Origin: Nyssa sinensis
Taxonomy: Eukaryota; Streptophyta; Magnoliopsida; Cornales; Nyssaceae
Assembly (NCBI GenBank): GCA_008638375.1
Contig: VIRR01000547.1
Location: 62,001 to 126,000, forward strand
DNA: 64,000 nucleotides
Direction: 5' to 3'
A program made the position numbers and the translations under genes. This document shows, one piece after another, positions 21,407 through 33,512 of this stretch; positions within the stretch are counted from its first letter, which is position 1; the number at the start of each line of letters is the position of its first letter. Under the pieces are notes generated by a model that was given only the letters and a program-made list of their open reading frames with translations, did no database searches and was not told the origin of the DNA.

Positions 21407-23555
21407 CTCTTAAAGAAATAGATTGATGCACGCCCCTTCCCTTTATGATCTTCAGATAATATCTTTATTACTTATATACCATGATCACACAAACAAGTAC
21501 AAATTGGTCATTTTAGCAATAATATAACATCCTTAACTAAAAGGAAGATTATGGTTTTCTTGTTGGTTGGTTTTCATAAAAAATTAGAAGATATTTAATC
21601 ATTCTTTTAATAGGTAAATAACCCTAGGGCGATATCGGTGGGATTACAATTTAGCCCGTCGGTTTGAAAATTTGCCGTACCTCATCTGTAATGAAATGGG
21701 TTTGAAAAAAACTATATACAACTTGTTTAGGTTTGTGTCGGATTTGGGGTAAAAGCACCCCCATTTTATTTCATCCCAATTATATAAAATAAAATAATAA
21801 AAAATTTTGTATTATATAAATAATATTTTTAATATTATTTTTTAATCACTTATTAAAAATGTATACAAACTTGATAATTATGTATTTAAAAAATAAAATA
21901 ATATCATTCTAATTTTTAATTGATATGCATATTTTTTATTTTAATACATTTAATATTTTGTTCGAAATATATTAATTATAATTAATTTAATAAATTAAAT
22001 TAAATAAATAAAAACTTAAAAATAAATAAAAATTTTGATGAATACACACTTTCACCTATCACAAGATTTAAACGAGTTTAAAAAAAAATTATTCACAAAA
22101 TAAAATTAAAAAAAGAATTTTCACTTCTAAACCCACTCCATTACCATATCTGAATATAAGAAATTGTCCTCAAACTGACAGCAGCTTGCATTTCTTTGTA
22201 GAGTTAGACCAATTAACTAATCCTAAACCTTTACGTACAAAGTGGAAAGTTTTATAATCACGATGATAGAACAAAAAGTGGAAAGTTTTATAACCTTGAT
22301 GATAGAACAAAAAATTTTCTGTTTTTCGAGGTGGGAAATGAAGAAAATTGAAAAGGGGGCCAAATGTACTCTTACTTTTAGTCAGTGGGAAACAAGGATA
22401 TACTGATCATTTTAGTACAAAAACATATATGGACTTTTCTCGTTGGTAGGTTTCATAAACAAAAGAAAAGAGATTTTTTTTTATAACTTGCTATTCGTTG
22501 TTTGGATAGACTAATTTAAATGATTAATTTCTTCGTTTGTTAACGAAAGAGTTTAATTAAAGTCGAGACAACACTTTATATGAATTGACTAAAAAAAAAT
22601 AATTTTTGTTAAAAAAAAAAGGAACATTTGATACATTCCTTTCATTAAGAAAACAAACACATAAAAGAAATCTTATCTTTTATATGTTATAATTCTAGCC
22701 AGTGTTCATTATAATAGTTAGTAAATTTTTGTTATATTAAAAAAAATTGGTTTGGACTCCTCACTTTGCCCGTTTGTTTAACAAATGAATTTCTTATATA
22801 GAGAGAATTTATATATTGTTAGGATATTTCCGACACTTTTTTTTTTCTGCAAACTATTGCCCTCTTCAACATGCTGAATGTTTATTCAAATTATATTAGT
22901 TTCTATTTAAAGTTTAGATAAATCGATCAAATTCAAGAATCGAACTCTTAATAAAACATATTTTAAAAAAGATCCCATATATATACAAATATATATATAT
23001 ATATTACATACATTTTTTTTATAATGTTTATTCATATAATGTACGGTAACTCTTAGCTTTTATTTTATCTTATTTTGTTTTGTTTTGTTATTATTATTAT
23101 TTTTTTTTTGGGATGACACTGTAACTTTATAGCATATATTTGTTGCTCAATGCTTTTTTTTTCTTCTTCTGAATTCTGTTCTATAGACACAGAATAGATG
23201 AAATAAGTGGAACGTTTGGCAATAAGGGTAAATAATGAAAGAAGGGTGTCTCTAGCCCATATTTGTTGAGTAATTATTTTTTACATTGGTAATTTTACCC
23301 CCTTTAGAGTATTATATACTTGTTTAAAACCAAATGTTGCAGCATATTATTGCTTAATTGTTTGTTAATTTATTTTATGCGTTTATGATTGAAATATACA
23401 AACACACATATATAAATATATATATTTCTCATATCTTCCTCTCAAAAAAAAAAAAAGAAAAAAAAAAGACCAAACCTGAAAATATATTGGTCGGGTCTAG
23501 CCCTTTCTATGATTCTAGTTTTGGTTCTAGTTCTGTTTTTTTTTTTTTTTTAATA
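21407..23555. repeat. duplicated AT-rich intergenic DNA, no gene
   Basis: Aligns throughout with about 60117-62182. It contains a short tandem pair of AAAGTGGAAAGTTTTATAA (22239 and 22274) that is also doubled in copy 2. No frames with recognisable domains. Confidence 0.7.
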
Positions 23556-23700
23556 AGTAATGTTTTGTGGCGCACATGTGATACATGCATCCACACGAGT
23601 ATGGGTGGAACCTACACTTATCATACTCACATGAGCCTCACACTTGTGCAAATGTATATGTTACATATATACCACAAATTATATGTCACAAAACATTACT
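23556..23700. mobile_element. small MITE, 145 bp
   Basis: Inverted ends AGTAATGTTTTGTG and CACAAAACATTACT. Interior contains CACATGTGATACATGCAT. The same element is at the matching place in copy 2 (62183-62327), so it predates the duplication. Confidence 0.7.
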
Positions 23701-24114
23701 CAGTTTAAAATAATTTAAAATTAGGTTAGTTTCGGTAATAATGTAACCCAGTCCAACCCATGTCCACCTTTTATCTTTATTAAACAAAAAAAAAAAAAGC
23801 AAACAAAACAAAGCTTAACATATAAATACCAAAAAAATAAACAATAATAAACATTACATCTCAATTATCTCACTTTACAGCTTGTACAATGCATGAGACT
23901 CTCTTTCAAATACCGAAATAATGAGTATAAACATTTCTAATAAAGCAACATTACTCTTCATTTTTTTTTCTTCTTTCTTAAACCAAAGTTCTTTTTACAT
24001 TTCATTATACATAATCATATATATATATATATATATATGTAATATATACTAATTAAATTAGCAACTCTCCACATAACTTCCCGCGGGAAATTTAGTCCGC
24101 ACTAAAAGTAGCCG

Positions 24115-24336
24115 TCAACAAAAGGCGTCAAACATCAATGTTTTGCAAGAAAGGCAGCCAAGTATCTGCTCAGAATCCGAGAAAGCATGAAAAGCTGTCT
24201 CATAGGGAAATGCTTTTAATAATTCCATGTGCAAATCAAAAGGAGTAATGTTCTCATGATGAGTACTCTCCTTTGTGGTAAAGCTGATATGTGTACCTTT
24301 TAAGTCTATGTTAGTAGTGTTAGTTTCACTAATTTC
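24115..24336 (-). pseudogene. exon-like frame of unknown gene, conserved in both duplication copies
   Basis: A minus-strand frame of 74 codons between stops, without an upstream ATG. It includes LKGTHISFTTKE, ENITPFDLHMELLKAFPY and ETAFHAFSDSEQILGCLS. The duplicate (62830-63050) keeps the same frame with a few substitutions (H to P, E to Q, S to A) and then a TGA after LGFLS. Composition is clearly protein-like compared with the surroundings. I do not recognise the family. It may be a relic exon of a gene lost before the duplication. Confidence 0.45.
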
Positions 24337-24486
24337 TCAATGAGGAATTAGGCCTTCATTTGTAAAGGGACGAGAGGAAAAGTGATTTTAAAAATTGAGT
24401 GTGTGTGTGTTTTTTTCTTCTGAGACAAATGCAGTCTTTATTTCATGAAAAATAGAGACATACCTAATTTCTTAATAAAATTTGTC

Positions 24487-24890
24487 ATATTTGTACTATG
24501 ATGCATCTTGTTTAAAAATTTTAATAATTATAAAAGTTTATTAAAATTTTTGAAATAACATTAATCTTTTTTACATTTTTTTTGTTTTAAAAAAATTTAC
24601 AAATAACTTTCCTCCCGTCTAATTATTTTTTCAAAATAACTAAAGTGTCCTTTCATTTTTTCTTTTGCCTTCTTAAAATTTTTATCAATTATTTCTAACT
24701 TTTTTTCAAGTAAATACTAATAAAAACTTTCTTAGGCAAAAAAATATAAGTTATTTATCTTAAATTTATTTTTATATAAAAATAAAAATTTTCTTTAAAA
24801 AAAAGGTTGGAAAAAAGTCAAAATTTTTATAATGGAAAACAAAATTAACTAAAAATTAGTTTCCTAAAAAAATAAAAAATTGGAATCTTG
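24487..24890. mobile_element. long-TIR AT-rich MITE, diverged copy
   Basis: Same internal words as the other family members (TTACAAATAACTTTCCTCCC, then AAAATAACTAAAGTGTCC) and a matching inverted half ending near AACTAAAAATTAG. Paralogue at 63250-63620. Confidence 0.5.
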
Positions 24891-25074
24891 TCTAATAATG
24901 CCAAAAAAATTATAAATAACCAAAACGTAATAAATTCTCTACAAAAAAAAAAAAGGATGATAGAAAAAAGAGAATAAAATGAATCATGGTAACATTTTTT
25001 AATAAAAAAAAATAATATATACATCATTAACATTTTTATATTTTTGTATCATATTCTAACAAACTAATATAACA

Positions 25075-25214
25075 TTTGAGTGGTACAAATTTAAGGATTA
25101 AAATTTGAGATCTCGAGTTTGAGTCTCCTTTGAGGTCACTGAAGTTTATTCGGTCATTAATTTTAGGATTCTGAAATTATAAGCTGACTCAGACACCTGA
25201 TTATCAAAAAAAGA
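25075..25214 (+). mobile_element. tRNA-derived SINE (Au-like)
   Basis: A box-like GAGTGGTACAAA near 25079, B box-like GAGTTTGAGTCTCC near 25113, and a tail reading CAGACACCTGATTATCAAAA. This is the layout of a plant SINE read on the plus strand. The duplicate is at 63807-63945. Confidence 0.65.
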
Positions 25215-25285
25215 TTAGAGCTTGTTAGGACATCCATTGATAATGATGGTCTCATAAACAATGACACTAAAAGAAAAAGGATACA

Positions 25286-25289
<4 letters not shown>

Positions 25290-25335
<46 letters not shown>

Positions 25336-25336
25336 C
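25290..25336. repeat. (CT)n(CA)n microsatellite
   Basis: About 15 CT units followed by about 7 CA units. Confidence 0.95.
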
Positions 25337-26370
25337 TCAACAATCAAAGTTTTCGAAAAACAAATTCATTGTATCTTAGGCTATAAAATCATCATTTATG
25401 AGACCCGCAACCGATCATTCAAAAAAAAAGAAATGTATGAGGCTTTAGTAACTTTCATATCAAGTATAGAAAAATTATCATTAGACTAAACAATTTTATT
25501 GAATTCACTATAATGTAATTGCATTCTTGTGGTTTTTTCAATAATTTGGTAAGGATTATTCTTGTTGGAAAATGACTCAATTTCTCTTTTGCACCAAAAT
25601 TTTCAAAACATTTGATAATTTTGATGATTCCAAAAGAATTTTTTTCTGAAGTTTCTTAATTTTGATTCTAATCATTCTATCACTTCACCCTCTTCCTGCA
25701 TTGGGGTCAGAATGCTTAAAACATTTTTGTTTATTTATTCTTATGATATTTGGTACTTCATTGGGACATGTACTTGATATTTTAAAGTACCTAAAAAAAT
25801 GATGTTAACAATATTCTGATGTCAAAGATATTAAAGTAATACAAGAAATAAGTATCACTAAGCTAGTATTATGTAATAATTTAAGATATAAGTATCACTA
25901 AGCTAGTACTATGTAATATCATAGACTTACCTGTGTGTTAGTTATCAGTTTCTTTTCTTTTTGACAAGTATATAAAAAAGGAGCCCAAGGGGGCTAATCC
26001 AAAAACAGCCTACAGCTAAAAGGTCTCAGTCACCCCAAAAGTCTAACAAGCAAAAAAAAAAACATTTATAGAGAGAGTCTCTTTGGTCGAAAAAAATAAT
26101 AAACACAAAAAATTAGGCATTTTTAGAAGTTTAATTTATAGAAGGAGAGGGCTTATGGAGGAAGTGTCTAGTGTGAAAATGTGTCTTGACAATGTGATCT
26201 GTCACTGATGTCAAATTATCCATATCAATTTGTTTTTGATGGTTGGTTTGTGAAAAGACAAAATTTACAGCTACTGATTCTCACTATGTATTGATCAATA
26301 CTCTTGATACCATAACTTCCGCAGACCAAAATCCTTATTGTGACTGATTCTGCAATTTAAATGACAGCGT
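25337..26370. other. no gene seen
   Basis: AT-rich sequence. A 42-bp word containing AAGTATCACTAAGCTAGTA is doubled at about 25846 and 25888. At 25960-26045 the stretch AGTATATAAAAAAGGAGCCC looks like another worn LINE or SINE tail on the minus strand. Confidence 0.4.
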
Positions 26371-26371
26371 A

Positions 26372-26655
26372 TTTTTTTTTATAAGTAAAATTCATTAAAA
26401 GACACTCAACAGGGGAGTGCATCCATGTACATAAAGGGAACAACCTTATAAATCACGTAGGCCTCATATCACTCAAAAATTCAATCAAAGTGTCAACCGA
26501 AAGAGGTAATTGGGAGGAATCCAAAAACAAAACATATGCAAAAATCAAGCCTTCAACTCATGTGGAGACCTGTCAATCCTATCAAAAATTAAGAAATTTC
26601 TCTCCTGCCACACAAACCATAATAAAAAAGAGGAGCCGTAAGCCATACCTCCTTA
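26372..26655 (-). mobile_element. LINE (L1-type) 3' end, 5'-truncated
   Basis: On the minus strand the sequence reads a decayed ORF2 C-terminus, WFVWQERNFLIFDRIDRS then PHELKA, a stop, then FLHMFCFW. This matches the W-x-E-R-N...F motif at the end of plant LINE reverse transcriptase ORFs. It is followed by an untranslated tail ending ATTTTACTTAT and a run of A at 26371-26382. 5' truncation is normal for LINE insertions. Confidence 0.7.
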
Positions 26656-27077
26656 GACCATCTCCAGCAGTTACTCAAACTCAAACCCAAATTTTACTTA
26701 AAATTTGAGTTTGATGTTCTCCAGCAGTCACTTAAGTTTTTACTCAAATTTTTTTTAAAAATTCTCGTCTTATCCCAAAAATTACTTTATGTCATTTTCT
26801 CTCAAAAATTATTTTCCCTTTCTTTTTTCTTCCAAACCTCTTTCACTCTTAATTTTCATTCCCTCTCAAATTTTCTGTATCTATCCATCTATCCCTATAT
26901 TTTTTACCGTTCTGTCAAACCAATTCCATCAGCCACACCGTTCTGTCAACCTATTCCCTCTGAACTACGGCCTTCCATTTCAGACCATCTCTTCCTCTCA
27001 AACCAAGGCTTCAAATATATATGCAAATAAGATCAAATTTTATGAAGCAGCCAAACCCCTCTCTGTTCTGTATCTAC

Positions 27078-27140
<63 letters not shown>

Positions 27141-27710
27141 ATCTTTATCTCCTTCTTTTCCTTGCTATCACGTTAGGTTGGTTTCTCCCTGTTTCCTCTT
27201 CTGTCTGTGTTTTCATTCAGTTGGATACGGGTGATGGGAAGATAGATGAATGGGTTGAGTCAACTTCGCCCGTGAAACTCTTCTCTGCTTCTCTGCTTCT
27301 CAAGCATTTAGAAATTTCCACCGTCTGCAACACCCCCTTCATCTTCCAAACCTCTCGCGTTCTCTGCTTCTCGGCGTCCAGGATCTTGATTCTCAGCGAT
27401 CCTTCTTCAGAGACTACCTCGATCATCGGCACAGCAAGGGTTTTTCTCTCTCCGTCACCACCGTTCTTCATCGCCAACCATTCCGTTCTCCATCGCCATC
27501 GCCATCGCCATCGCCAGGTCTGTTTTCTTGATTTTCTTTTCATTTCTTTTTCTTGCCTTTTCCTTTCATTTTTCATATGAAGTGAGACTAGGCAGGGGAA
27601 AAAAAGTAACCGTTAGAAATTTGATGTTGTGAACAGTAGTGCACTGATTTGGGTTTGGGTTTGAATAAAAAACAGATTTGGTATGAGTTTGGTTCACTAC
27701 TGGAGGGTGA
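26655..27710. mobile_element. DNA transposon-like element with gene-like interior
   Basis: Imperfect inverted ends: GACCATCTCCAGCAGTTACT on the left and, reverse-complemented, TCACCCTCCAGTAGTGAACC on the right. Both are followed by C/A-rich CAAACTCAAACC-like words. A second copy of CTCCAGCAGTCACTTAAG lies at 26721. The interior contains a long CT/TA microsatellite (27082-27142), a GC-richer stretch (27230-27530) and a (CGCCAT)n run (27494-27517). The open frame across 26789-27580 is low-complexity and I do not call it a gene. A TTA precedes the left end, as in PIF/Harbinger elements, but the class is uncertain. Confidence 0.45.
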
Positions 27711-28700
27711 TTTTTGTGTATTTTGACTCAAACCCATACCAAAATCGATCACAAGATTCACAACCAATCAAAGTTATTAAGAAACCTAACAAAAGAAAAA
27801 TAAAAGAGTATAACGTGTGATTTGGGGTGCGAGTGAATGTCGAAATACCTAAAATTGCGAAACCTTCCTTAGAAAAGGATTGAAATCAGAATACAACTTT
27901 TGAATAGAGTCCCCCGGTGTCGTCACTCTGCTGTTGAAATCAAATGATTGAAAAAAGATATAGAAGATGATTGGTTAGGGCTTTGCAGTCGAAATACAGT
28001 CTCCCAGCATCATCACTCCTTTGTGATCAAAATAGAAGACCAAGGATTAGAGCTTTGCGATCGAAGTCCAGTAGTTTCATTTCTATCGAGTGACGAAGGA
28101 TCGAAAAAAGGATCATATCCGAACAACGTTGTTTTGAAATTTATTACAAAATGAAAAAAGGCCAAAACACTGGCATTTTGGTGGAGTGCGCATGTCGTCC
28201 GGTTCAGCGATATGAAACATATTGTGCACATCGTTTCACGTATCATAAGATATGTCGTAAATACGATACAAAAGTACAAGATGTATTGTTTTAGCCTTGT
28301 ATTGAAATGTATCAACCAAGCTTTTGGGTATTTGACTTGTACCCCCGTACCCCCTTTTTTTCAAGATTCTTTTGTACAGTTTTTCGAGGATCTAAAGCTC
28401 TAGTTGTATAAGTCACATTCCTTTTGTATTTGGGTTTGTCCTATCTGGTGGTTCGTAACTTCTTACATATGTATATATCTTACTGAAAAAAAGATTTGTC
28501 AAACTGTCATGAATGATGTTTTTAGAAAGCATTGAAGCCTTAAGGATTTAATTTCCTAGATTCGTTGTGAAATCATGTCATTAACTTCACCTTAAGAAGT
28601 GCATTATGGGCACCCGGATTAGCATTTGCCATTAAAAAATGAGTATGAGGATAAATTTGTGAAACTAATATATATGTGTGTGTGTGTGTGTTACTTGTAG
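27711..28700. other. no supported gene
   Basis: Moderately GC-rich patches (27900-28130) with two similar phrases around GGGCTTTGCAGTCGAA and AGAGCTTTGCGATCGAAG. The short frames 27948-28154 and 28013-28315 overlap on opposite strands and show no domain. A (TG)n run lies at 28674-28690. Confidence 0.4.
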
Positions 28701-28850
28701 AAATCTTGGCTTCCAAAGAATGTGATTTGGGGAGCAGATCTTCCCTGCTTTAGTAGAAATGATTTTTCGATGATGAACTTCATCAAGAAGTCCTTTAGAA
28801 ATGTATGGCCCACAGCAACAATACAGCAAATTACAATGGGGTTTTTTTAG
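28701..28850 (+). pseudogene. possible terminal exon fragment, unknown gene
   Basis: Directly after TTACTTGTAG (an acceptor-like end) the frame is open for 49 codons to a TAG: KSWLPKNVIWGADLPCFSRN, then DFSMMNFIKKSFRNVWP. Composition is protein-like, but I cannot assign a family and no matching upstream exon is visible. Confidence 0.3.
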
Positions 28851-29398
28851 AGCCTTCTTAAGGATGCTACATTTACTTCTTTCCTAACATTGCATTGCAC
28901 ATCGCCCAGCGTACAAGATTACCCTTGAAATGTTTGTTGCTACGAATTATTATTTCTTTTATGTACAAGTCTGGGAAGAATCTCTATTTTGCACTTGAAG
29001 TCTGATTTTAAATAAGAGTATAACTGTCTTGCATCATAGGTTCTATAGATTCGTGTCTCTGACATGCTGAAACAGAGTTCTCACCTTCGATTTTGTTTTT
29101 CTGTTTTTTGTTTGGCAAGTATTAGAAAGAGAAGCAAGGTTAAGTTGATGTTTGTGTGAGGCTGGCTTGTGTAATTTTTGGTCAATTCTACAAACAATAT
29201 GGTGAAAGTCCTGAAGGATGGTGAAATTCTTGCTGGTATCTGAAACAAATCAGGAAGTTCACTTGCGAATCCTGTCACTAATATGTTGTTTACATCAAGT
29301 CTGCTCTCTCTCATTCTCTCTCTCTCTCCTAATCTGAATCATGGTATCAAGGGATCACTGAATAATGACCTTTGTAAGAGTCAGATTGAAAGTCACAT

Positions 29399-29932
29399 GT
29401 ACCACAATATACTATATATAGATTTATGGTTTATAATCTCACCATTGGACCATTGAGCTGCACCATTCAATAATTTTTCTTGTTCAACTCCTCTGTAACC
29501 ATGTCAATAGCAGTACTTCTGTTTTCTTGATACTGATATATACTTCTACTTTACTCTCTGGAGCTCAAATGATGTACTCTTCATCTTTGTGAGAATGGTG
29601 ACTTTTGGGGGCCACTTCAGTAGTCATTTTGAAAGTTATACTTTGAAAACTAGAAAAATGAGATGATTCTATGGCTATAAAAACTCAAGAAGGAAAAAAA
29701 TGAAAACATTTCACGTCATGGTCTATTCATAATAAATCTTTACAAATATCTTCAGTATTCATTTTGAAAAAAATGAATAGACCATGACGTGAAAATAATT
29801 TTGGTGGGGTGGCCTGCCATTGACATGGTTACAGAGGAGTTGAACCAGAAAAATTATTGAATGGTGCAGCTCAATGGTCCAATGGTGATATTATAAACCA
29901 TATATATGTATATATAAGTATATTGTTGTACA
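29399..29932. mobile_element. fold-back element with nested inverted repeats
   Basis: Arms of about 115 bp at 29399-29513 and 29815-29932 are reverse complements with few changes; both contain ACCATTGGACCATTGAGCTG or its complement. Inside lies a second pair, TCACGTCATGGTCTATTCAT (29710) and its complement (29774). The outer element could therefore extrude a large hairpin. No coding frame. Confidence 0.8.
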
Positions 29933-29935
29933 TTG

Positions 29936-31050
29936 TTTAATGCGAGATAGTATAAAACTTCCATACATTCATTCTCCAAATTCCCCAACAACTTAACTAA
30001 ACACCTAATTGTAATTTGATAGAAACAAACGACCTTTCTAAGTATGAAACAATGGAAAAACGTCATTTGTCCCAAAAGAGGCATGTCAAGTGATCTCAAG
30101 ACGGGATCCCACTGAATATATGACTTAACTTTTTAGACTTTAGTTCTTAGAGAGGAAAGGAGCTACAAGAAGCTAGTTTAAGGACAGCTAGCTTTCCTGG
30201 TTGGTCGGGGCATGCATTTGAAAGTAACAATGGTGCCTTTGAAAAAGTTCACATTATTGAGTTGTTGTTGGTCAAACATAGGTAACTAACTGCCTAGCAG
30301 AAAAGGCCATATATGTAATATTCAAATTACATTTTATCTTCCTAATATAAAAGTTTAAAAGCTTTCTTTTCATTATTATATAGTATTTGTTTAGATGAGT
30401 TGAAAAGAAGTAATGTTTGAATTAAGTTCCGATTTGAATAAGTAGTTAGAAAAAAAAAATAGTTTGAATTAAGTTATTTAATATTTAAATCAGTTATTAA
30501 TAAGTGTTACAAGATTATTTTGTGAAAAAGTTTTACTGAAATTACTTTTTGAGAAGATTCGTTTTGGGTTAAATGCTAATTCATTAAGTGTAATTAATAA
30601 GTTAAATCAAACACCTAATAAATTAAAAATTTCGTTTTAAACTTTAAAAAATCATTACAGGCGGCTTATAAATTGAACCAAACATTATCATTATAACAAG
30701 GAGGAATCGAACTTGTACGAACTGTGTGAGAAAAAATACTTTTATCACTCGAATAAAATCTCAATCCTCGTTATATTTTAAATGTTGTCACTAATAATAT
30801 ATGGTCATACAAAATATAATAAGATGGATTTAACAAAATAAAAAAAGTTTAAATGACCCAATAAATAAATATATTTTTTGGTTTGAAAGTATCAGAAGAA
30901 AATTAAATTTTTAAATTATCATCTTATGATTAATTTTGCAAAATATCTAACGATGATCGGAATTAAGTATTGACTTTTGATGTATATGGGCTATGTGCTA
31001 TATGAGTCGTGTTCAACAATAGGTGGATAAAATATAATACTAATTTTTAG
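29936..31050. other. no gene seen; SINE-like scrap at 30695-30775
   Basis: AT-rich. The minus strand of 30695-30775 has A-box-like GAGTGATAAAAGTA and B-box-like AAGTTCGATTCC, so it may be a worn SINE head. Nothing else was recognised. Confidence 0.4.
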
Positions 31051-31539
31051 AAGAGTTGATATGAATATAAAATAATTTGAAAAAGTCAAGTCCTATTTTA
31101 TTAAATATTTTAATAAAATTAAAAATTAAAATTTGAGAGATCAAAGTCCTATTTTACTAAATTATTTTAAAAAAAATTAATCTTAAAAAATATAATGTTA
31201 AAATTTGGGGGACATGGCCCACTTGTTCCCTTATATCTGCCCGCCGTCTTAAATTGTCAAGACATGTTAGTGTGAGGCCCATATGTTTAATCAACGAGTC
31301 AAACTCACATTGAATTAGGTTCAAGACACAAACATTCCCTTTTAATTTGTCGAGAAAGTTGGGGCCCATCCGCAGGCTTTATGTTATCTAGAAAGCCTTT
31401 CAAACATTTTCTCATATGCTATTATTGTCGACAATTAAGTGGACTCAACTAATTTCTACTCATATGATTTTATAGTTCACTAAATTTTTATTATATGAAA
31501 AAAGTCTTTATGAAATTTATTTACAGTAATTTATGAATT

Positions 31540-31870
31540 ACATTAATAATTTTTTTGGTATAATTATATTGATTTTTTTGAAAATTTTAAAATTATACTA
31601 ATTTTTTTATTTTACCTGATAATATATAAATATATTTTTTTGATCATTTTTTTTTTCAAAATAAAAATGAAAATTTTATATAAAAATTAGTTTAAAATTT
31701 TTTTATCAATATTTAGTTGAAAAATAAAAAAAAAATGAAAGAAATAATTTCATTATTATTTTTAAAAAAATTAATTAAAAATAATATTTGTATATTATCA
31801 AATAAATATAATTTCAAAAATTTTTAAAAAATTAATTTATAAATTAATGTGATAATGAAAGTCTTTTTTT
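31540..31870. mobile_element. long-TIR AT-rich MITE within unit A
   Basis: Same family as 42245-42600 and 43435-43795, at the matching place in each unit, so it inserted before the unit duplicated. Confidence 0.55.
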
Positions 31871-32587
31871 TTAAACGCATCAAATAACGTAATTAATATA
31901 TAAATTTAAAAATGTGTTTGTAAATCACATTTTGGATGAAATCAAATTATCAAATAGGATAAAAAAAACTTTTATTATATATTTTCTTCTTTTCATTAAA
32001 GAGAGAATGAGATCAAAAATGAAAAAAATTTTTTGTATCAAATGATATGACTGATGTAACATAATGTTACATTATTTGAGAGTAAAAACTGTTTAATTTT
32101 TTTTTAAACAATAGAATTATTGAAAAAAATTAAATTAAGTAATTTTTCTTTATTCTCATAAAGTGGTTCTAAAGTAAAAAAAAAAAAAAATAAGAGTCAC
32201 ACCGTCAAGCATACATGGTCAATGAGATCAAAGAGAGGAGAGAGAAAATAATTGATGGAAAAGACCTGATTATGTATTAAAAAAATCAGAAAAGAACAAA
32301 GAGGATGAAATTGATCAAGATTCATTAAAAACAAAAAAAAAAGGGAAGGATAAAGGGAGAAAGTGAAAACAGGGAAACAATTAGGTCAAAGAGGCATGAT
32401 GAAGTGAAGCTGATTGATAATGAAATGTCAAGTTTTAAAAGAAATGAATGTTTAGATTTAGAGCTAGAGTGCACAAATAGGTCTGTGTGGCATGAGACTG
32501 ATATTAATTGATAATGAGTCAAAAGTTAAAGAGTGCACCGTATGCTATTAGAAAGTTATGGTTAAGATTAACTTCATGCAAAACATG

Positions 32588-32812
32588 TTTTTTTTTTATT
32601 ATTATTATTGGATGCTTGACATATTATACCGACTAATCTCGAGACTCATGTCAAGCAGTCTCAAGTGGGTCGGTTAACTTCGGGCTTGGACTTGTGAATG
32701 TGATTCTTAAAAACTTGATAACATTCTATTGAGACTCGACCTCCTAGACATGATGCTTCACGAGCAACAACACCCAATTGATTTTATCACTGAGCCAAAT
32801 CCTTGGGTTTCA
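32588..32812 (-). mobile_element. tRNA-derived SINE in unit A
   Basis: On the minus strand: A box-like GGCTCAGTGATAAA near the start, B box-like GGTCGAGTCTC about 55 bases on, and a tail of ATT units followed by A residues at 32588-32600. The copy in unit B is 45232-45451. Confidence 0.55.
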
Positions 32813-33205
32813 TGCATTACTTACCAAGCTTATTTAAAAAGAAAAAAACAGAATTAGGTAGATTTAGTTAGTTGCAATACGAAATAGAGAGCATCTAAAC
32901 ATGAAACATGTAGATTGATATTTGTTAATGGAACTCAATTATTCAAGCAATAGGAATGAAATACATGTTATTGTCTGCAAACCCACAATTTGAAAGAAAA
33001 CCACAAACATTTTCAACTTCATGGACATTATAACACTCAAATACATAACACTCTTAAAAGAAACTAGAACATGACACTCAAACAAAAATTGAAAAAAAGA
33101 AGCTGACAAACACTCCACACAATCACTTCAAACAACAGCGTGCACGATCAAGTAATTATTTAATAGCAAATATATGACGTGCCTGCAAAAGAGATAGATC
33201 ATTCT

Positions 33206-33512
33206 TCAGCATTCAATCTCCACCTTGTAGTCGCGTATGTTTTTGCCAAGTAGACGAATATCATACAAGTGATAAAAAAACTAGTGTATCGCCTATTTGG
33301 AGATTTGTTTCTGTCACAAAACGACGCCAATCCTTTTTCATAAATCGTCGTCCAGTTCCCCTTGTTCCAACATTAAACGACCAAGGATGGTCATTTTTGT
33401 CGAACACACACATGTCCTCATCTCCGAGAGGTAAATGCTTTGCTGCTTGTGGTATTTCTAGAGCAAAATCTAAATCTGAATCCATCAATTGCTTTCTAAA
33501 GCAAAACTCCAT
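33206..33512 (-). pseudogene. B3-domain gene with C-terminal frameshift (B3 locus 2)
   Basis: Starts MEFCFRKQLMDSDLDF, followed by LEIPQAAKHLPLGDEDM, WSFNVGTRGTGRRFMKKDW and LQIGDTLVF, all B3-domain landmarks. The A-run at 33274-33280 has seven A's where its paralogues have six. The extra base shifts the frame, and the open frame stops at 33261 after LSLV. Without the extra base the last part would read on to a TGA at 33206 and end in a strand like VEIEC, as in the others. The N-terminus is about five residues shorter than the relatives. It could still make a protein lacking the final strand, but I call it a pseudogene. It is transcribed away from locus 3 upstream. Confidence 0.75.

Larger units (their letters stand above)
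4784..25271 (+). repeat. segmental duplication, copy 1
   Basis: Homology with copy 2 (51650-64000) starts at AAATTGGGTCTCTGATC. By-eye anchors, copy 1 to copy 2: 4784 to 51650, 14133 to 52411, 14409 to 56455, 17012 to 58226, 18755 to 59402, 19505 to 59787, 21415 to 60125, 23556 to 62183, 25271 to 64000. Order and orientation are kept. Much of the length difference is explained by insertions of named elements in one copy only. The stretch 14.7-17.0 kb is poorly matched. Copy 2 is cut by the window end, so the true right end of copy 1 may lie further on. Confidence 0.85.

Noticed and set aside
26789..27580. 263-codon plus-strand frame
   Set aside because: It runs through CT and TA microsatellites and a hexanucleotide repeat. 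The open frame is explained by low complexity.
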